From contig NC_133658.1 of NCBI RefSeq assembly GCF_037893015.1, positions 289,793,719-289,857,718 of the forward strand: a DNA stretch of 64,000 nt, in the 5' to 3' direction. The notes under the pieces are model-generated. The model searched no databases. It was not told where the DNA came from and saw nothing but the letters and a program-made list of their open reading frames with translations. Every line of letters begins with the position of its first letter. Position 1 is the stretch's first letter. Shown piece after piece: positions 39,995 to 50,710 of the stretch. Origin of the DNA: Macrotis lagotis (lineage: Eukaryota; Chordata; Mammalia; Peramelemorphia; Peramelidae). The position numbers were made by a program, and so were the translations under genes.

Positions 39995-40085
39995 ATGGGC
40001 AGCTAAGTGGCACATATTAGGATAGAGTATCCTACCTGCAGTCAGAAAGACTCATCTTCCTGAGTTCAAACCTATGATCTTATAA
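39995..40085 (+). mobile_element. SINE head fragment
   Basis: The words 'tgggcagctaagtggcacat' and 'tcttcctgagttcaaaccta' give the first half of a marsupial SINE. Confidence 0.75.
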
Positions 40086-40389
40086 CCTCTTATAACTTGT
40101 CCTGATGAGGACAAGGCTTCCTCATGGTGAGGGAACCTCCTTCAGGCCTACTAAGGTTCTGGCTATTCTTCCCCCAGCCCTAGCCCTCTTTTCTTCCCAT
40201 TGAGCTGAATGAACTAAGTAGACCACAACTTGATGCTCTTCTCAAGATCACCTTGTACACTCATAAACACAGTATGCAAAATGTTGAAAGTTGGGAGGAC
40301 TGAGAGATTTCCTAATCCAAGGACTCTCTACCCTGGAATTATGACCACTGATGGTCTGTGGATAGATTCCAGGGAGTCTATGGACTTGG
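40086..40389. other. Mostly unassigned sequence
   Basis: A phrase near 40,345 ('ggtctgtggatagattccag') recalls the start of the unnamed ancient repeat at 40,650. Otherwise nothing is recognised. Confidence 0.35.
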
Positions 40390-40600
40390 ATGGTACTCTG
40401 GAGCTGAAGTCAGGAAGACCTTAGCTCCAATTCAGTCTCAGATGTTTGCTAACAATGTGTCTGTCTGCCTCATTCTTCTCACTTAAAATGGGGATAAGAA
40501 TACTACATCTCAGGATTGTTGTAGAAGCAAATGATATAGTATTTGTAAATTCCCTGGTATGTAGTAGGTGATTAATAAATGTTTGTCTCTCCCTCTCACT
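40390..40600 (+). mobile_element. MIR, near full length
   Basis: From 'ctctggagctgaagtcagga' through 'ttctcacttaaaatggggat' to 'tggtatgtagtaggtgatta' and 'ataaatg' the MIR is readable. Confidence 0.85.
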
Positions 40601-40973
40601 AACCTCTAAATAAGATTTACCATTTCCTTCCATTATGAATCTAGGCAACAAACTATGGTAGCATTAGGCGTTTGACTTTGCCACCATTAGAAAATACAGA
40701 TATTTTCATCTCAGATTTGTTGCAGATATCTTGAAATATAGTTTATGCTCATCACTACTTTGAAATTACTATTGTTATTAGACCCACTGCGAGACTATAC
40801 ATGATTGCAGTCTTCCTGGCTACAGACTATATTTCAATATAATTGGTTTCCCTTGTAATTCTATATATTTTATTTTATGCATTAAAAAACATTATTCCAA
40901 GAAGGGGCACATAGGTTTCCCCACATTGCCAAAGAGATCCAGTACACAAAGAATATTAAGAATTCCTGATCTA

Positions 40974-41691
40974 AATATGAAATACTATTGCTCTATAAGA
41001 AACCAAAAATGGTCGGACTCTAGAGAAGCTTGGAATGACTTCCAGGATCTGATGTTGAGAGAAGGGAGCAGAACCAAGAGAACAATGCACACATTCACAA
41101 CAACATTGTGAGATGATCAACCTTGATGGAAGCAGCTGCTCTCAGCAGTCCAGAAAGCAAGGACAACTGTTTGAGACTGGCTATGGACTATATTATCCCC
41201 ATCCAGAGGAAGAAAACCAAACCAAACCAGAACACACATACACAAAAATAAACCCCTTCCAAATCTGATGAATACTTTATAAAAATTATCTCATGTGTCT
41301 ATCTTTCCCTTAATCCTAATTCCTCATACCAAAAATTGCTAATCTGTAAACATGTTTCTCAAAATATGTATGTACAGGGGCAGCTAGATGGCTCAGTGGA
41401 TAGAGCACTGGCCCTGAAGTCAGGAGTACCTGGGTTCAAATCCAGCCTCAGACACTTAATAATTACCTAGCTGTTGTGGCCTTGAGCAAGCCACTTAACC
41501 TCATTTGCCTTGCAAAAAAAAAAAAACAACTAAAAAAAAAAGCCAAGAAAATATGTATGTACAATGCTAACAAGACTGTTTGCTGCTGAGGGGAGGGGGG
41601 TGGGAAGGGAGGGGTGGAAGGAAATTTTGTAACTTAAAAATATACATGTGCATATGGAGGAAAATAAATTAATAAATTAAAAAATAAAAAA
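40974..41691 (+). mobile_element. 5'-truncated L1 with target-site duplication
   Basis: The repeat aagaattcctgatcta is at 40,958-40,973 and 41,692-41,707. The insert starts inside the very end of ORF2 ('ctctataagaaaccaaaaat', 'gcagaaccaagagaacaatg') and ends in a 3' UTR and A-rich tail. A SINE is nested in it. Confidence 0.94.
41377..41547 (+). mobile_element. WSINE/Mar1-type SINE nested in the L1
   Basis: The repeat aaaatatgtatgtaca is at 41,361-41,376 and 41,548-41,563. The copy starts 'ggggcagctagatggctcag', has 'ggttcaaatccagcctcaga' and ends in an A-rich tail. It is the youngest layer of the nest and one of the best + strand reference copies. Confidence 0.96.
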
Positions 41692-41725
41692 AAGAATTCC
41701 TGATCTAGTCTAACCACTTGTTTTA

Positions 41726-42040
41726 TAGCAAGGTTGTCCAGAGCACCAGCCCTGGTATCAGAGGACCTGAATTCAAACTTGCCTCTAATACTTGAACTTA
41801 CTAGCAGTGTGACCTTGGGCAAGTCACTCAACCCTTATTACCTCTGCATCCAGGGTCATCATCTCCAGTGGTGCTGATCCATATTTGACCACTGGACCCA
41901 GATAACTCTGGAGGAGAAAGTGAGGCTGGTGACTTAGCACAGCACCTCCTTACTCAAATGCAAGTCACTTGTTTGTCTTGGCATCACTTTGCTGATGTCT
42001 TGATCTTCTTTGAGAACAAAGGACAAATATCATCATCACA
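41726..42040 (+). mobile_element. Long composite SINE (CORE head with second unique tail)
   Basis: The head and core ('gagcaccagccctggtatca', 'gtgaccttgggcaagtcact') join a distinct tail with 'ggaggagaaagtgaggctgg', 'tgacttagcacagcacctcc' and 'aacaaaggacaaatatcatc'. The same tail is at 10,017-10,190 in the opposite orientation. Confidence 0.88.
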
Positions 42041-42044
42041 GGTG

Positions 42045-42235
42045 AAGAAACTGAGGTCAAGAAATTTGTAGCAGCAGTGTGGTTAAGAAGGTCCCTGGGG
42101 TCCTGAATTCAAATCCTTGCTCTGTCTGTGACAAGTCACCATCTATATGTCTGTTTCCTCAGATGTCAAATGAAGGAATTGAGCCAGATAATCTTTTGAT
42201 CTCTTCCAGGGTAGCATGGTGAAAATAGATATATT
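42045..42235 (+). mobile_element. MIR
   Basis: The words 'ggtcctgaattcaaatcctt', 'gtttcctcagatgtcaaatg' and 'ttttgatctcttccagggta' give a + strand MIR. Confidence 0.82.
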
Positions 42236-42273
42236 TCCAGGTCTGGTGTGTTCTTTCTCCAAATTCAGTCTCA

Positions 42274-42515
42274 GGGGGCAGCTAGGTGGCTCAGTGGAGA
42301 AAACGCCTGCCCTGGAGTCAGGAGGACCTAAGTTCAAATCCACCTCAGACACTTAATAATTACCTAGCTGTGTGAGCTTTGGCAAATCATTTAACCCTAT
42401 TTGCCTCAGTTTCTTCATCTGAAAAATGAACTGAAGAAGGAAATGGTAAGCTACTCCAGCATCTCTGCCAAGAAAACCCCCAAATGGGGTCATGAAGAGT
42501 CAGACACAAATGAAT
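42274..42515 (+). mobile_element. RTE-tailed CORE-SINE, full length
   Basis: From 'gggggcagctaggtggctca' through 'gaaggaaatggtaagctact' to 'ggggtcatgaagagtcagac' this is the clearest + strand copy of the family in the window. Confidence 0.95.
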
Positions 42516-43118
42516 AATAGATAATCTCCTCCATTTCCGACAACTACAAACCCATGAATTTGTTAGGAAGTGAGAGAGCTAGGGTTTGAGATTATTAAAT
42601 CCAGTGTTATCTCAAATGGCATGCTATTATTCCACAAGTGATTTGTCTCTTCTCTCTACTGTTTAGCTGTGCCCTAGGCCAATTTGTCTCAGAGTCCCCA
42701 GTGCAAGTTCTAGCTTCTGGTCCTGTCAACTCACCTAAAATAGAATTAATTGGGAAGTTGTATTAGCAGTGGGGGGGGGGGGGTAAAGATGGAAAGAATA
42801 CCCCTTCACTGTATAGCAAAGATAAAAATTAGGATTATCCACTGCTTTGGATTATTTGGGGTTTAAGTATTATCTTCCCTTATTGGTACAGATAAGTATT
42901 GGTATTACCTTCCCCTATTGGTACAGATAATAGAGCTGTGCATACTTCCTACTATTTAAAGTCCATCTTTTATTACTGCTGAATCATTCATGGATCATTT
43001 ACTAAAGGGAACCTGGAACTGTGTATCTTTTTTGTTATGGGTTCATACTCTAAACCCATTTCCTTCCTCCCATTCAAGATGCCAAACCATGAAGTGTCCC
43101 ATGTAAGTCTAAAATAAA
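42516..43118. other. Mostly unassigned sequence with G13
   Basis: A G13 run is at 42,771-42,783. A phrase 'cccttattggtacagataa' near 42,877 recurs near 42,913, a short local duplication. No gene is seen. Confidence 0.45.
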
Positions 43119-43282
43119 ATCACATTTCTCTCTCATCACATTCAACTTAGACCAATGTATACCATGGAAACAATGTAAAAACTAACAGACTACCTTCTGT
43201 CAGGGTGAGAGGAGGGAAGCAAGATTAGGGGGGAAATTGTAAAACACAAAATAAATAAAATCTTTCATGAATAAAAAAATAA
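43119..43282 (+). mobile_element. L1 3' UTR fragment
   Basis: The text 'tctctctcatcacattcaac', 'accatggaaacaatgtaaaa' and 'aaataaataaaatctttcat' matches the ends at 2,050-2,210 and 22,320-22,480. Confidence 0.9.
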
Positions 43283-43309
43283 AATAACTTGTTGCTTTAG
43301 TAGAAAAAA

Positions 43310-43450
43310 AGTAATCCTAACTAACATTTACATAGCAGTGCCAAGTATTATTGTTTCCATTTTGCAGTGACTTGACCAAGGTCACACAGCTCCTATGTGA
43401 CAGAGCCAGGACTGAAAGCCATCTCCCCTGGATCAAGTGCTCTTAGCATA
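43310..43450 (-). mobile_element. MIR
   Basis: The words 'ttgaccaaggtcacacagct' and 'gacagagccaggactgaaag' give an inverted MIR. Confidence 0.82.
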
Positions 43451-43559
43451 GAATATCCTCTGTAAATGCCATGTGGCATGGATCACCACAGGGTGGGTGC
43501 AGAGGGGAAGATCTATCAATGAAATAAAGAAATATCACGTGCCTTCCAGGAAGTTCTGT

Positions 43560-43740
43560 ACTAGCAGAAGACAGTGGGGTGCACTAGAATGGGTGCTACC
43601 TTTGGAATCTGAAATCTCAGCTCTTTTATTTTCTGTCCCTCTGACCACAAATAAGACATTTTCCTCTGCTGAGACTTGGGTTTTTCTGCACCTATAAAAT
43701 GAGGAGTCTGGACTAGCTGACTCTAGACTCTAAGTCATAT
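43560..43740 (+). mobile_element. MIR, diverged
   Basis: The words 'tggaatctgaaatctcagct' and 'ctataaaatgaggagtctgg' give a + strand MIR. Confidence 0.7.
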
Positions 43741-43788
43741 TGAAAACTGGTCACTGATCCTCTAGAATGAGAAATAAGAGAAATAGCA

Positions 43789-43973
43789 TCCAGGAGACTA
43801 GAAGCAGTGATACAGAACAAAAATCATTTGTAATTGCTAGCATGGTACCTTGTTTTTCTATGATGTCTGTCCACATTGTATCCAGGAGACTAGAAAGCAG
43901 TGACACAGAACCAAAATCATCTGTAATTGCTAGCATGGTGCCATGTTTTCCTATGATGTCTATCCCCATTGTA
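43789..43973 (+). repeat. Diverged 92/93 bp tandem duplication
   Basis: Unit 1 is 43,789-43,880 and unit 2 is 43,881-43,973. Both run from 'tccaggagactaga' to 'cattgta' and share 'taattgctagcatggt' and 'ctatgatgtct', with about ten differences and a one-base indel. The duplication is older than the perfect one at 14,908. Confidence 0.95.
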
Positions 43974-44121
43974 CAGGCAGTAAAACTAAGGCATAAGCAA
44001 AGGAAGATGACAAGATGAAAGGAGAGAATAAGGAGAGGGACTAGACCTTGGAGTTCAGTGATATAAGGAACTCTTGGAGGATACAGGTTAGCACTTTCTC
44101 TGGAACTTGTAGTCTTTTTTG

Positions 44122-44258
44122 TTTGTTTTGCAGGGCAATAGGGTTAAGTGACTTGCCCAGGGTCACACAACTAGGTAATTAAGTGTCTGAGTTCATATTG
44201 GAACTCAGATCCTCCTGACTCCAGAGTGGGTGCTCTATCCACTGCCACTTAGCTACCC
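44122..44258 (-). mobile_element. WSINE/Mar1-type SINE
   Basis: The copy runs from 'ttttgcagggcaatagggtt' to 'tgccacttagctacccc' and has a small internal deletion. Confidence 0.9.
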
Positions 44259-44350
44259 CGAATCTGAGAGTAGCCTAGGAGTAATGATCATCTAGGTCGG
44301 AGGTAAGACTTGAACCCAGGTTTTTCTGACTCCAAAGAAGATGAGCTCTC
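44259..44350 (-). mobile_element. MIR fragment
   Basis: The words 'ggaggtaagacttgaaccca' and 'ggtttttctgactccaaag' are an inverted MIR end. Confidence 0.6.
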
Positions 44351-44404
44351 TGCTGTTGTACAGGAAGGGATAAGATGGTAAAACACTGTTAGAAAGGAGC
44401 CACT

Positions 44405-44480
44405 TGGTGGCCTCCCACTACTTCTCCAGCCTAACTTGGTGTTCCAACCAGGCTGATTTCTTACTCTTGCCCTCCCTCTC
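44405..44480 (+). mobile_element. Short L2 fragment
   Basis: The words 'ctacttctccagcctaactt' and 'ccaaccaggctgatttctta' fit the L2 end region. Confidence 0.55.
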
Positions 44481-45590
44481 CCAGATTCATTCTCCCTTCC
44501 CTACCTTTGTTTGTGCAGCTCCCTCACACCTCCGCCTTCCCTCCCCGCTCCCCCCCCCCCCAACCCTTCACTCCTTGTCCCTGTATCTCTGAGGTTAAGT
44601 GGGAGGGAAGGGGAGATGGGAAAGTGTTCTAAAAAGTGCTAATGCCCACCAACTCCTGAAAGAACTTGAGATGGGGATGAGAGAATCCCTGGGCAGGCCC
44701 CCACAGCAACCAACCCGAGTCCAGAAGGAGCAAGGGGGTGGCAAGGCTCAAGGGGAAACAGCTGGCAGAGTTCTGAACTTAGCATCTTGAAGTGATTGAC
44801 AGCTCCCTGCTTGGGAGAGTTAAGCTGAGCAGAAAGGTTTTCTGGTTTTTCCCCAGGATCTCCTCACTCGGGGTCAGGATTTCATCTCCCCACACACATC
44901 ACCTCAGCATCCTTCCACCAGACCCCTGTATGGCCCAGTCCCTCCCCCCCCAAAGTTGCTGTGGTTGTCATGCTGGGAGAGAGCCCAGGGGCAAACCAAG
45001 AGGAGCAGGAAATTTCAGTGGGGGTTTCTGCTAAGTATGAAGGCATGAAGGCCGGCAGGCCAGAGGAGGTGAGGGGTCAGCGGAAATATTTTCCCAAAGC
45101 ACATTACGGTAGAACATGAGGAGGGAGAAAGGAGAGGGCTCCAGGACTCTAATAGGGAAGGATGATAAACGGGGTAGGAGAGGAGAAAGTGCCGGCCTTC
45201 TCAAGGGGCCCCCCAGCAGACGGGAGGGGGACAAGTTGGGGCTCCTACTTAATATGTGTGGCCTAGCTCGCCTCAGAAAGAACCCACAGTTGCAACTCAT
45301 TAGAGGAGCAGATTAAGGACTTTGTAAATTACCACTAAAGGCTGCTTTGGGCAGATTAAAATGTTTTTTAAAAGTAGTGATGATGGGAGGGGGAGATTAA
45401 GAGGGGGAGGAAAAACCCGGCCACAAATCCCTCTCCACCCAAGCACAGGGAAGTGTGCTGTGCATTTCCCGGGAACAGCAGCCGGGAGCGAGGTGGGTAA
45501 TTAGCCCGGGAGAGCTCAGAAGAGGATCAGCTCCTACATGCTGGCAGCTGTCGCCATCCGAGATGTAGGCTGGTTTGGGTTTGTTCTCCT

Positions 45591-45640
45591 CCCCCCTCCT
45601 CCTCCTCCTCCTCCTCTTCCTCCTCATTATCCTCTCTCCC
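45591..45640 (+). repeat. (CCT)n microsatellite
   Basis: Tandem CTC/CCT triplets make Glu-rich frames on the minus strand that are not genes. Confidence 0.9.
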
Positions 45641-46442
45641 CTCCCCCTCCCTCCCCAATCCCTGGATAACCTGGACCCAATAGAGAGAGTGGAGGTTGTA
45701 GTCTGAGACTAGCTTCATAGGGCTCTCCCCCTGGGAGTGGGGAGGGGGCAGATATGGCTCAGAACCAGGGCATCCTTAAGAAGAAGTCCCCTCAACCCAA
45801 GGGCTGGGGTGAGCCACATCTGAACACTTTCCCGACAGGACCCGAACCAAGCCTTCAAAAATTTCCCTACTCTGGGGAGTGGTGCTGTGGGGTAGTATTA
45901 GCTTTCTCCTGCCCCTCCCCTCCCCCTAATTTCTAGGTTTCTGAGATTAATATCCCTTCGCTGCTGGGGAGAGAGTTGGGAGGCAAAGAGGTGACAGAGC
46001 ACCGGAGAGCTGGCCCCAGCTCATCAGAAACTGCAGCTCCCCTTCCTGCTCCCCTTGCATGCCACCTAGCCTGCAGCTCCCCTTCCTAGAGCTTAGACCC
46101 TATGTCTTTTAAGGTGACTTGAGCTGGTAGCTCTGGTTTAAGTTTTTGCAAATATTTGGGCTGAGATTTTTTTTCCCCTCTCTCCAAAAAGACGGGGTAC
46201 AAGCTCCCCACAGCTGCCTTTCTTATGTTCTTTCTGAGGATTTTTAGTGGGTGGTTTGTTTGCTGGCCTTGTCTTTGTTTTGGGTTTATTTGTTTTGTTT
46301 TGTTTTTTAACCTGAGTTTCTCTGTTTTTGACCCCCTAGGGCAGTAGAGAAAACTGGGGGGGGGTTGTGGAGGGAGGAAGAAGGAAAGAGTAAAGGAGAG
46401 GGAGAAGGAAAGTGAGAGGGAGAGGAAGAAGGAAAAGGGGGG

Positions 46443-46444
<2 letters not shown>

Positions 46445-46488
<44 letters not shown>
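46445..46488 (+). repeat. (GA)n microsatellite
   Basis: About 22 GA units lie within a wider purine-rich stretch, 46,355-46,530. Confidence 0.97.
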
Positions 46489-46493
<5 letters not shown>

Positions 46494-47400
46494 CAAGGGA
46501 GAGGGTGACGGGGAGGGACTGACAGAGGGAGGCTGACATGCCAACAGGGTTGCATTAGAGCCAGCAAGGAAGAAGGGCAGGGAGAAGAAAGCTCAAATCC
46601 CTTTGCAAGATTCAGGTGGTTTCCTCTTCTGCATCTGTGTGTATCTAGATCCATTTTAAACATTTTTTTACACTGAGTCCTCCTAGAAGATGGTAAATGA
46701 CAGATGGAAAGCCATGGGTGGAGCCCCTCAACTTGAAGACGGACAGCAGGAGAAATCCCAGGTAAAGGAAAAGAATGGGAAAAGGATCGGGGTGAAGGAG
46801 GGAGAGCATGTGAGAGGTAGAATCCATCACCCTCCAGAGGCATGATATTAAGGAGATAAACAGAAGTCCCTTGGCAAAGCCTCTCCTGCTTTCCCCTCCC
46901 CTCCTACCATCTAGGCAGCAGCTGGAGAGTGAGAACCGAGGAGTGCAGGGTTGGCTTTTGACAGGCACGCGAGCGAGGGGGGCTCGGTCCGGGGCATCGG
47001 GGCTGCGGAGTTGAGATGCAGTCCCAGCTTTCTTTCCAGGCTGCCAGACTTCTCACCCCCGGGAGGGCACCTTTCAGAGTCCCCACCACCACCCCTTGAA
47101 GGGACCGGGGAGGACAGTGGTGGCTGTCGGCAAATTGGCACTGAATTATTGAGTTTCTTTATTTTTCCGAGCGTGGCACCTTGGGTCTGTAGCGGGCTGG
47201 CTGAGGGGGAGGCGGCAGCAAACAGGTAAATAAGCCTGCACAGCCGCCTCGGAGGAACTGGAGCACATTGGAAATGCTTAAAGAACCTTTTAAATAGGAT
47301 TTTGCATGTTGACTGCATGCTGCAGTGAGTTCTGTCTGATTATTTGCAATCTTTGCTTCCTTTGTCCCATCTACTGAAATAATTCAGGTGCTTGCTTAGA

Positions 47401-48004
47401 CTTACTTATTAAGGGAAGAAAGAAGGGGTGGCAGACAGGGTAGTGTCCACACTGTGGTGTAGGTAATTGTGAGGACTGGGACACAGAAATGGGGAGGGGG
47501 GTTACCGTGCTTGATGGGTGAACTGCCACAGGCACCACCAGCCTGTGACATGATTGTCCCTGGGCAGGAGCTGGCATCTGGGGCAGCTGGTGAGCTCAGG
47601 ACATGACTTTGGTATGCCACTATCCCAGAGGCTGGACTCTGGCTCCTCTGACATTCACTAGGGACAGGGTGGTCAATGAATATGGGCACATGCAATCCAG
47701 TGGGCTGCAGGTGGTGGCATGGCTGGGGGCAGAGAAGGAAGAATGATTGAAGAAAGAAAAAGGGAGACCAGTTTTGGTCCAGGAAGAGCTGGTAGCTGAG
47801 GCTGGTGATTTTACTTGCCTCTAAGGTCAGGGAGGAAAGATTGGAGGTCTTGGAAGCACAAGCAGAGCTTCAAAGGCTTCCCTTCCTTCCCCTACCTACC
47901 TAGACTTCAAAGAGAAATAACGCCCTGGCCACAACTTGCACAAGTGCTTCTGTTGGAAATAACATGACCAGGGCTAGAACCTCATCCATGGGTAAAAAGC
48001 AAAG
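47401..48004. other. Repeat-poor sequence
   Basis: No repeat is recognised. It extends the quiet region upstream, with two overlapping minus-strand frames (68 and 97 codons) that show no domain. Confidence 0.4.
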
Positions 48005-48165
48005 CACAGTGATAGCAGCAGTGAATTTGGAGTCAGAGGACCTGGGTTCAAATCTTTATGCTGTTTCTACCTGTATGATTTTGGACAACTTTCTCAATCT
48101 CTTCTGTGAAATGAGGGATTTGAATCAATGCCTTGTAAAATTCCTTTAGACTTTAAATTTATGAT
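48005..48165 (+). mobile_element. MIR
   Basis: The words 'atttggagtcagaggacctg', 'ggttcaaatctttatgctg' and 'tctgtgaaatgagggatttg' give a + strand MIR. Confidence 0.85.
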
Positions 48166-48689
48166 CCATTTTATGATCTATTTCTCTGCCCTTAAATCAG
48201 GTTGCCCAGGAATTGGGGCAGTCAAAAGGTCATCTTCCATGTCCCCCCCAAATAAGACTTCCCCTTCACTGTGGCTATCCTTTGGTGAGCCCTTGGTAAA
48301 AGGGTTAGGATCCTCCGTTGTGGAAAGGGACCATGACTAGACACCCTAGGGAGTCAGCCCTGCTCTCCCCTAATGCTCTTAAGTACTGTCAGTGTGCATG
48401 TAAAACCACCTCGAATGGGCTTCTGTATAGGTGCCCAATTTGACAAAGAAAAGAAAAAAAAAGCCAACATTTTAACATTTTTAAAATCTTACAGACATAT
48501 GCTCATGGGGAGGGAGGGTTAGAGGGAAGGGAAGCAGAGGGAGGGGAGACAGCTCCTGCGTGGAGATGGTACACATGCAGGAAGATGGGGGTTGCATCTC
48601 ATTGCTACAGGCTGTTGGTTTTGGCACCTTCTGGGGCTTTTTAGTTACAGTGTACAAAGGACTGCCACATCTGTCTCCACCATATTGTT
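48166..48689. other. Unassigned sequence
   Basis: No repeat or exon is recognised. Confidence 0.4.
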
Positions 48690-48860
48690 CTTGCCAGTGT
48701 CCTGTGAGGGAAGTGGGCAAAGATCCCTGATCCATTTTGCAGATGAGGAAACTGAGGCCCATAAAAATTAGGTGATTCATCTAAAGCCATATGGCTTATT
48801 TACATGAGAACTAGGACTGAAACCCAGGTTTTCTCACTCAGACTCATCCTCTTTACACAT
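48690..48860 (-). mobile_element. MIR
   Basis: The words 'cattttgcagatgaggaaac', 'tgaggcccataaaaattagg' and 'aggactgaaacccaggtttt' give an inverted MIR. Confidence 0.85.
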
Positions 48861-48974
48861 TCTACCCTATCCAAAGGAGGAGTGGAGGAGAGGGTAATGG
48901 TCAGCAATCTTCACTGTGAACACTGATTATCCTGAATTCTCCCTGCATTTTTCTTTTATACCTTTGGGTCAAAC

Positions 48975-49110
48975 TGAAGCAATCACAGAATTCTGGAGCT
49001 AGAAGATGACTTTTTGTTGACCTCTAAAGTCATCAAATCCAATTCCTGACTGATGTCAGGTAGTTATCTAGCCTTGATCTGAATAATTCCAGTAAGAGGT
49101 GCCATGTTTA
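48975..49110 (-). mobile_element. CR1/L3 3' end fragment
   Basis: The words 'caatcacagaattctggagc', 'aaatccaattcctgactga' and 'gccttgatctgaataattcc' follow the inverted CR1 3' end. Confidence 0.65.
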
Positions 49111-49270
49111 GAGAGCTTTAAGATTTATTCTTTGCACATATTATATCACTTACATCCTACAATAGCCCTGGGAAGAGATTATTATCATCCCTATTTTATA
49201 GATGGGGAAACTGAGGCTCAGAGAGGTTAGGATTGGAACCTAGGTCTTCCTGACTCCTTGCCCAGATTTT
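49111..49270 (-). mobile_element. MIR
   Basis: The words 'agctttaagatttattcttt', 'ttatagatggggaaactgag' and 'gctcagagaggttagg' give an inverted MIR. Confidence 0.85.
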
Positions 49271-49839
49271 TATCAGCTGGGTCACACATGCCATTAGACA
49301 GCTTTCGTGGTTAGACCTTCCACTGGTCCTAAACTCCCACAGGTTGGTCCTAGCTCTTCTCCACTGGAGCGACGCAGAGTTAATCAAGTCCATTCTCTGA
49401 CCTTTAGGCAGAATCACAAAAAAATTGTACCAGAGTAATGACCTATTGCAGAAGTCAACACACAAACACATGAGGAAATACATTGAGTCCTCTTTATTGT
49501 CTTTCTGAGTTGGGTGACTTTGGTGGTACTGCTGTTTGAAATTCAGCTCCCCAGACCCTGGGGGAGTTGGGGCCTCCTACAGCTGTTCCCTGGGGGTGCA
49601 GGCTCCAGCTGCTCACAAAAGTACAAGCCCAGCTGTCTTCCCCCTGGCAAATGAGCACAGCCAGGCTTCGTGCACTCTCTGGGGGCCTGAGCTTCGGCCA
49701 CCATCCACAGTTTCCTCATCTTCTCCAGCAGACAGTACATGTCAGAGTCCTGGCTCTGCCTTTCACCAGTTGCTCTATCTCCCCCACAACTTCCCCTCTG
49801 TTTCTAGCTGACTTAAAACTCCAGGTGGAAAGGGCAAAC
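49271..49839. other. Repeat-poor sequence
   Basis: No repeat is recognised. Three overlapping frames of 65 to 93 codons at 49,536-49,848 have no domain. Confidence 0.4.
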
Positions 49840-50325
49840 ATAGATTGAACATCTGGACTCAGTTCTTATCAGATATCTCACCTGAGCCTCCCCACCTTGG
49901 GAGTGGGTCCTATTATTATCCCCATTTTACAGTTGAGAAACCTGAGACACACAGAATTAAGTAACTTGTTGAAAGTCCTACTACTAGTGTTTGAGGCTGG
50001 ATTTGAGCTCAGGTCTTTCTGATTCCTAGGGCAACAAGGTAGCCTTGTGAATAAAACATATACCTGGAGTGAGGAAGACCTAAGTTCAAATCCAGTCTCT
50101 GATACTTAGTAGCTGTGTGACCCTGGGCAAGTCACTTAACCCTGTTTGTCTCAGTTTCCTCTTCTGTAAAACAAATTAGAGAAGGAAATGGCAAATCAAT
50201 CCATTATCTTTGCCAAGAAAACCTGCAGTGGGGTCCCAAAGAGTCTCACACAATTGAAACAACTCAATAATAATTTACTAATTTCAGCTGGGCACTCTAT
50301 CCATTGTACCATCTAGAGCTGCCTG
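49840..50325 (-). mobile_element. MIR/THER-type SINE, split by another SINE
   Basis: The first part ends near 'gctcaggtctttctgattcc'. The rest ('gggcactctatccattgtac') is found at about 50,282-50,325, after the + strand SINE. Together they form one inverted copy. Confidence 0.8.
50028..50275 (+). mobile_element. RTE-tailed CORE-SINE inserted in a MIR
   Basis: From 'gggcaacaaggtagccttgt' through 'gtgaccctgggcaagtcact' to 'gggtcccaaagagtctcaca' the copy is complete. Confidence 0.92.
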
Positions 50326-50479
50326 GGAGAGAAGGGGAGGCTTGATGGTCTGGTACATGTGTCCAGACCTACCTAGGTTGATGTGTTTGAAATGGAAAAT
50401 GTCAGAGAACCCTTTTGTATTGACCTACACTGTCTGCCCAAATCCCCACCAAGGATCATAGGGCTTTATAGGGAAATCA

Positions 50480-50710
50480 AAGGAATTCCTTATCAGAATA
50501 GGTTGGGGATTTCTCATCTCTGAACATCTCCAAACTTTCCCAAGTAATTTATTCCTTTGTTTGTTCTTCTAATGATCAAGACGTTCCTCCTGGCATCCAA
50601 CTCTAGTCTCTTTTGTTTTTATTGATGCCACTTTTCTCTGTCTGGGGTTTGTCTCTTCTCTTCTACTTCTGAAGCCAAAGGAGCTTCTTTCCTTTAGTCC
50701 ATCCCATATG
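50480..50710 (-). mobile_element. CR1/L3 fragment
   Basis: The words 'ggatttctcatctctgaaca', 'ttcttctaatgatcaagacg' and 'ttcctcctggcatccaactc' follow an inverted CR1 region. Confidence 0.55.

Larger units (their letters stand above)
40650..41725 (+). mobile_element. Ancient mammal-wide repeat, unnamed, interrupted by an L1
   Basis: The text 'ttggtttcccttgtaattct', 'tatgcattaaaaaacattat' and 'caagaaggggcacataggtt' is shared, in my recollection, with eutherian genomes. The end 'aattcctgatct' continues after the L1 at 41,692. It is interrupted at 40,974-41,691. Confidence 0.65.
44485..47400. promoter_or_regulatory. Repeat-poor candidate regulatory cluster
   Basis: Nearly 3 kb contain no interspersed repeat that I recognise, only two simple repeats, in a window otherwise packed with them. 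Exclusion of transposons at this scale is a known mark of constrained regulatory DNA. Notable words are TGATTGACAG (PBX/MEIS-type) at 44,793-44,802, 'ttgtaaattaccactaaagg' near 45,325, 'ctgaattattgagtttcttt' near 47,140, and 'ctgattatttgcaatctttg' near 47,336. Frames of up to 178 codons overlap on both strands in GA- or CT-rich DNA and are not called. Confidence 0.5.

Noticed and set aside
46307..46843. 178- and 152-codon minus-strand frames
   Set aside because: They are dominated by Ser/Leu/Pro runs from the (GA)n repeat at 46,445-46,488.
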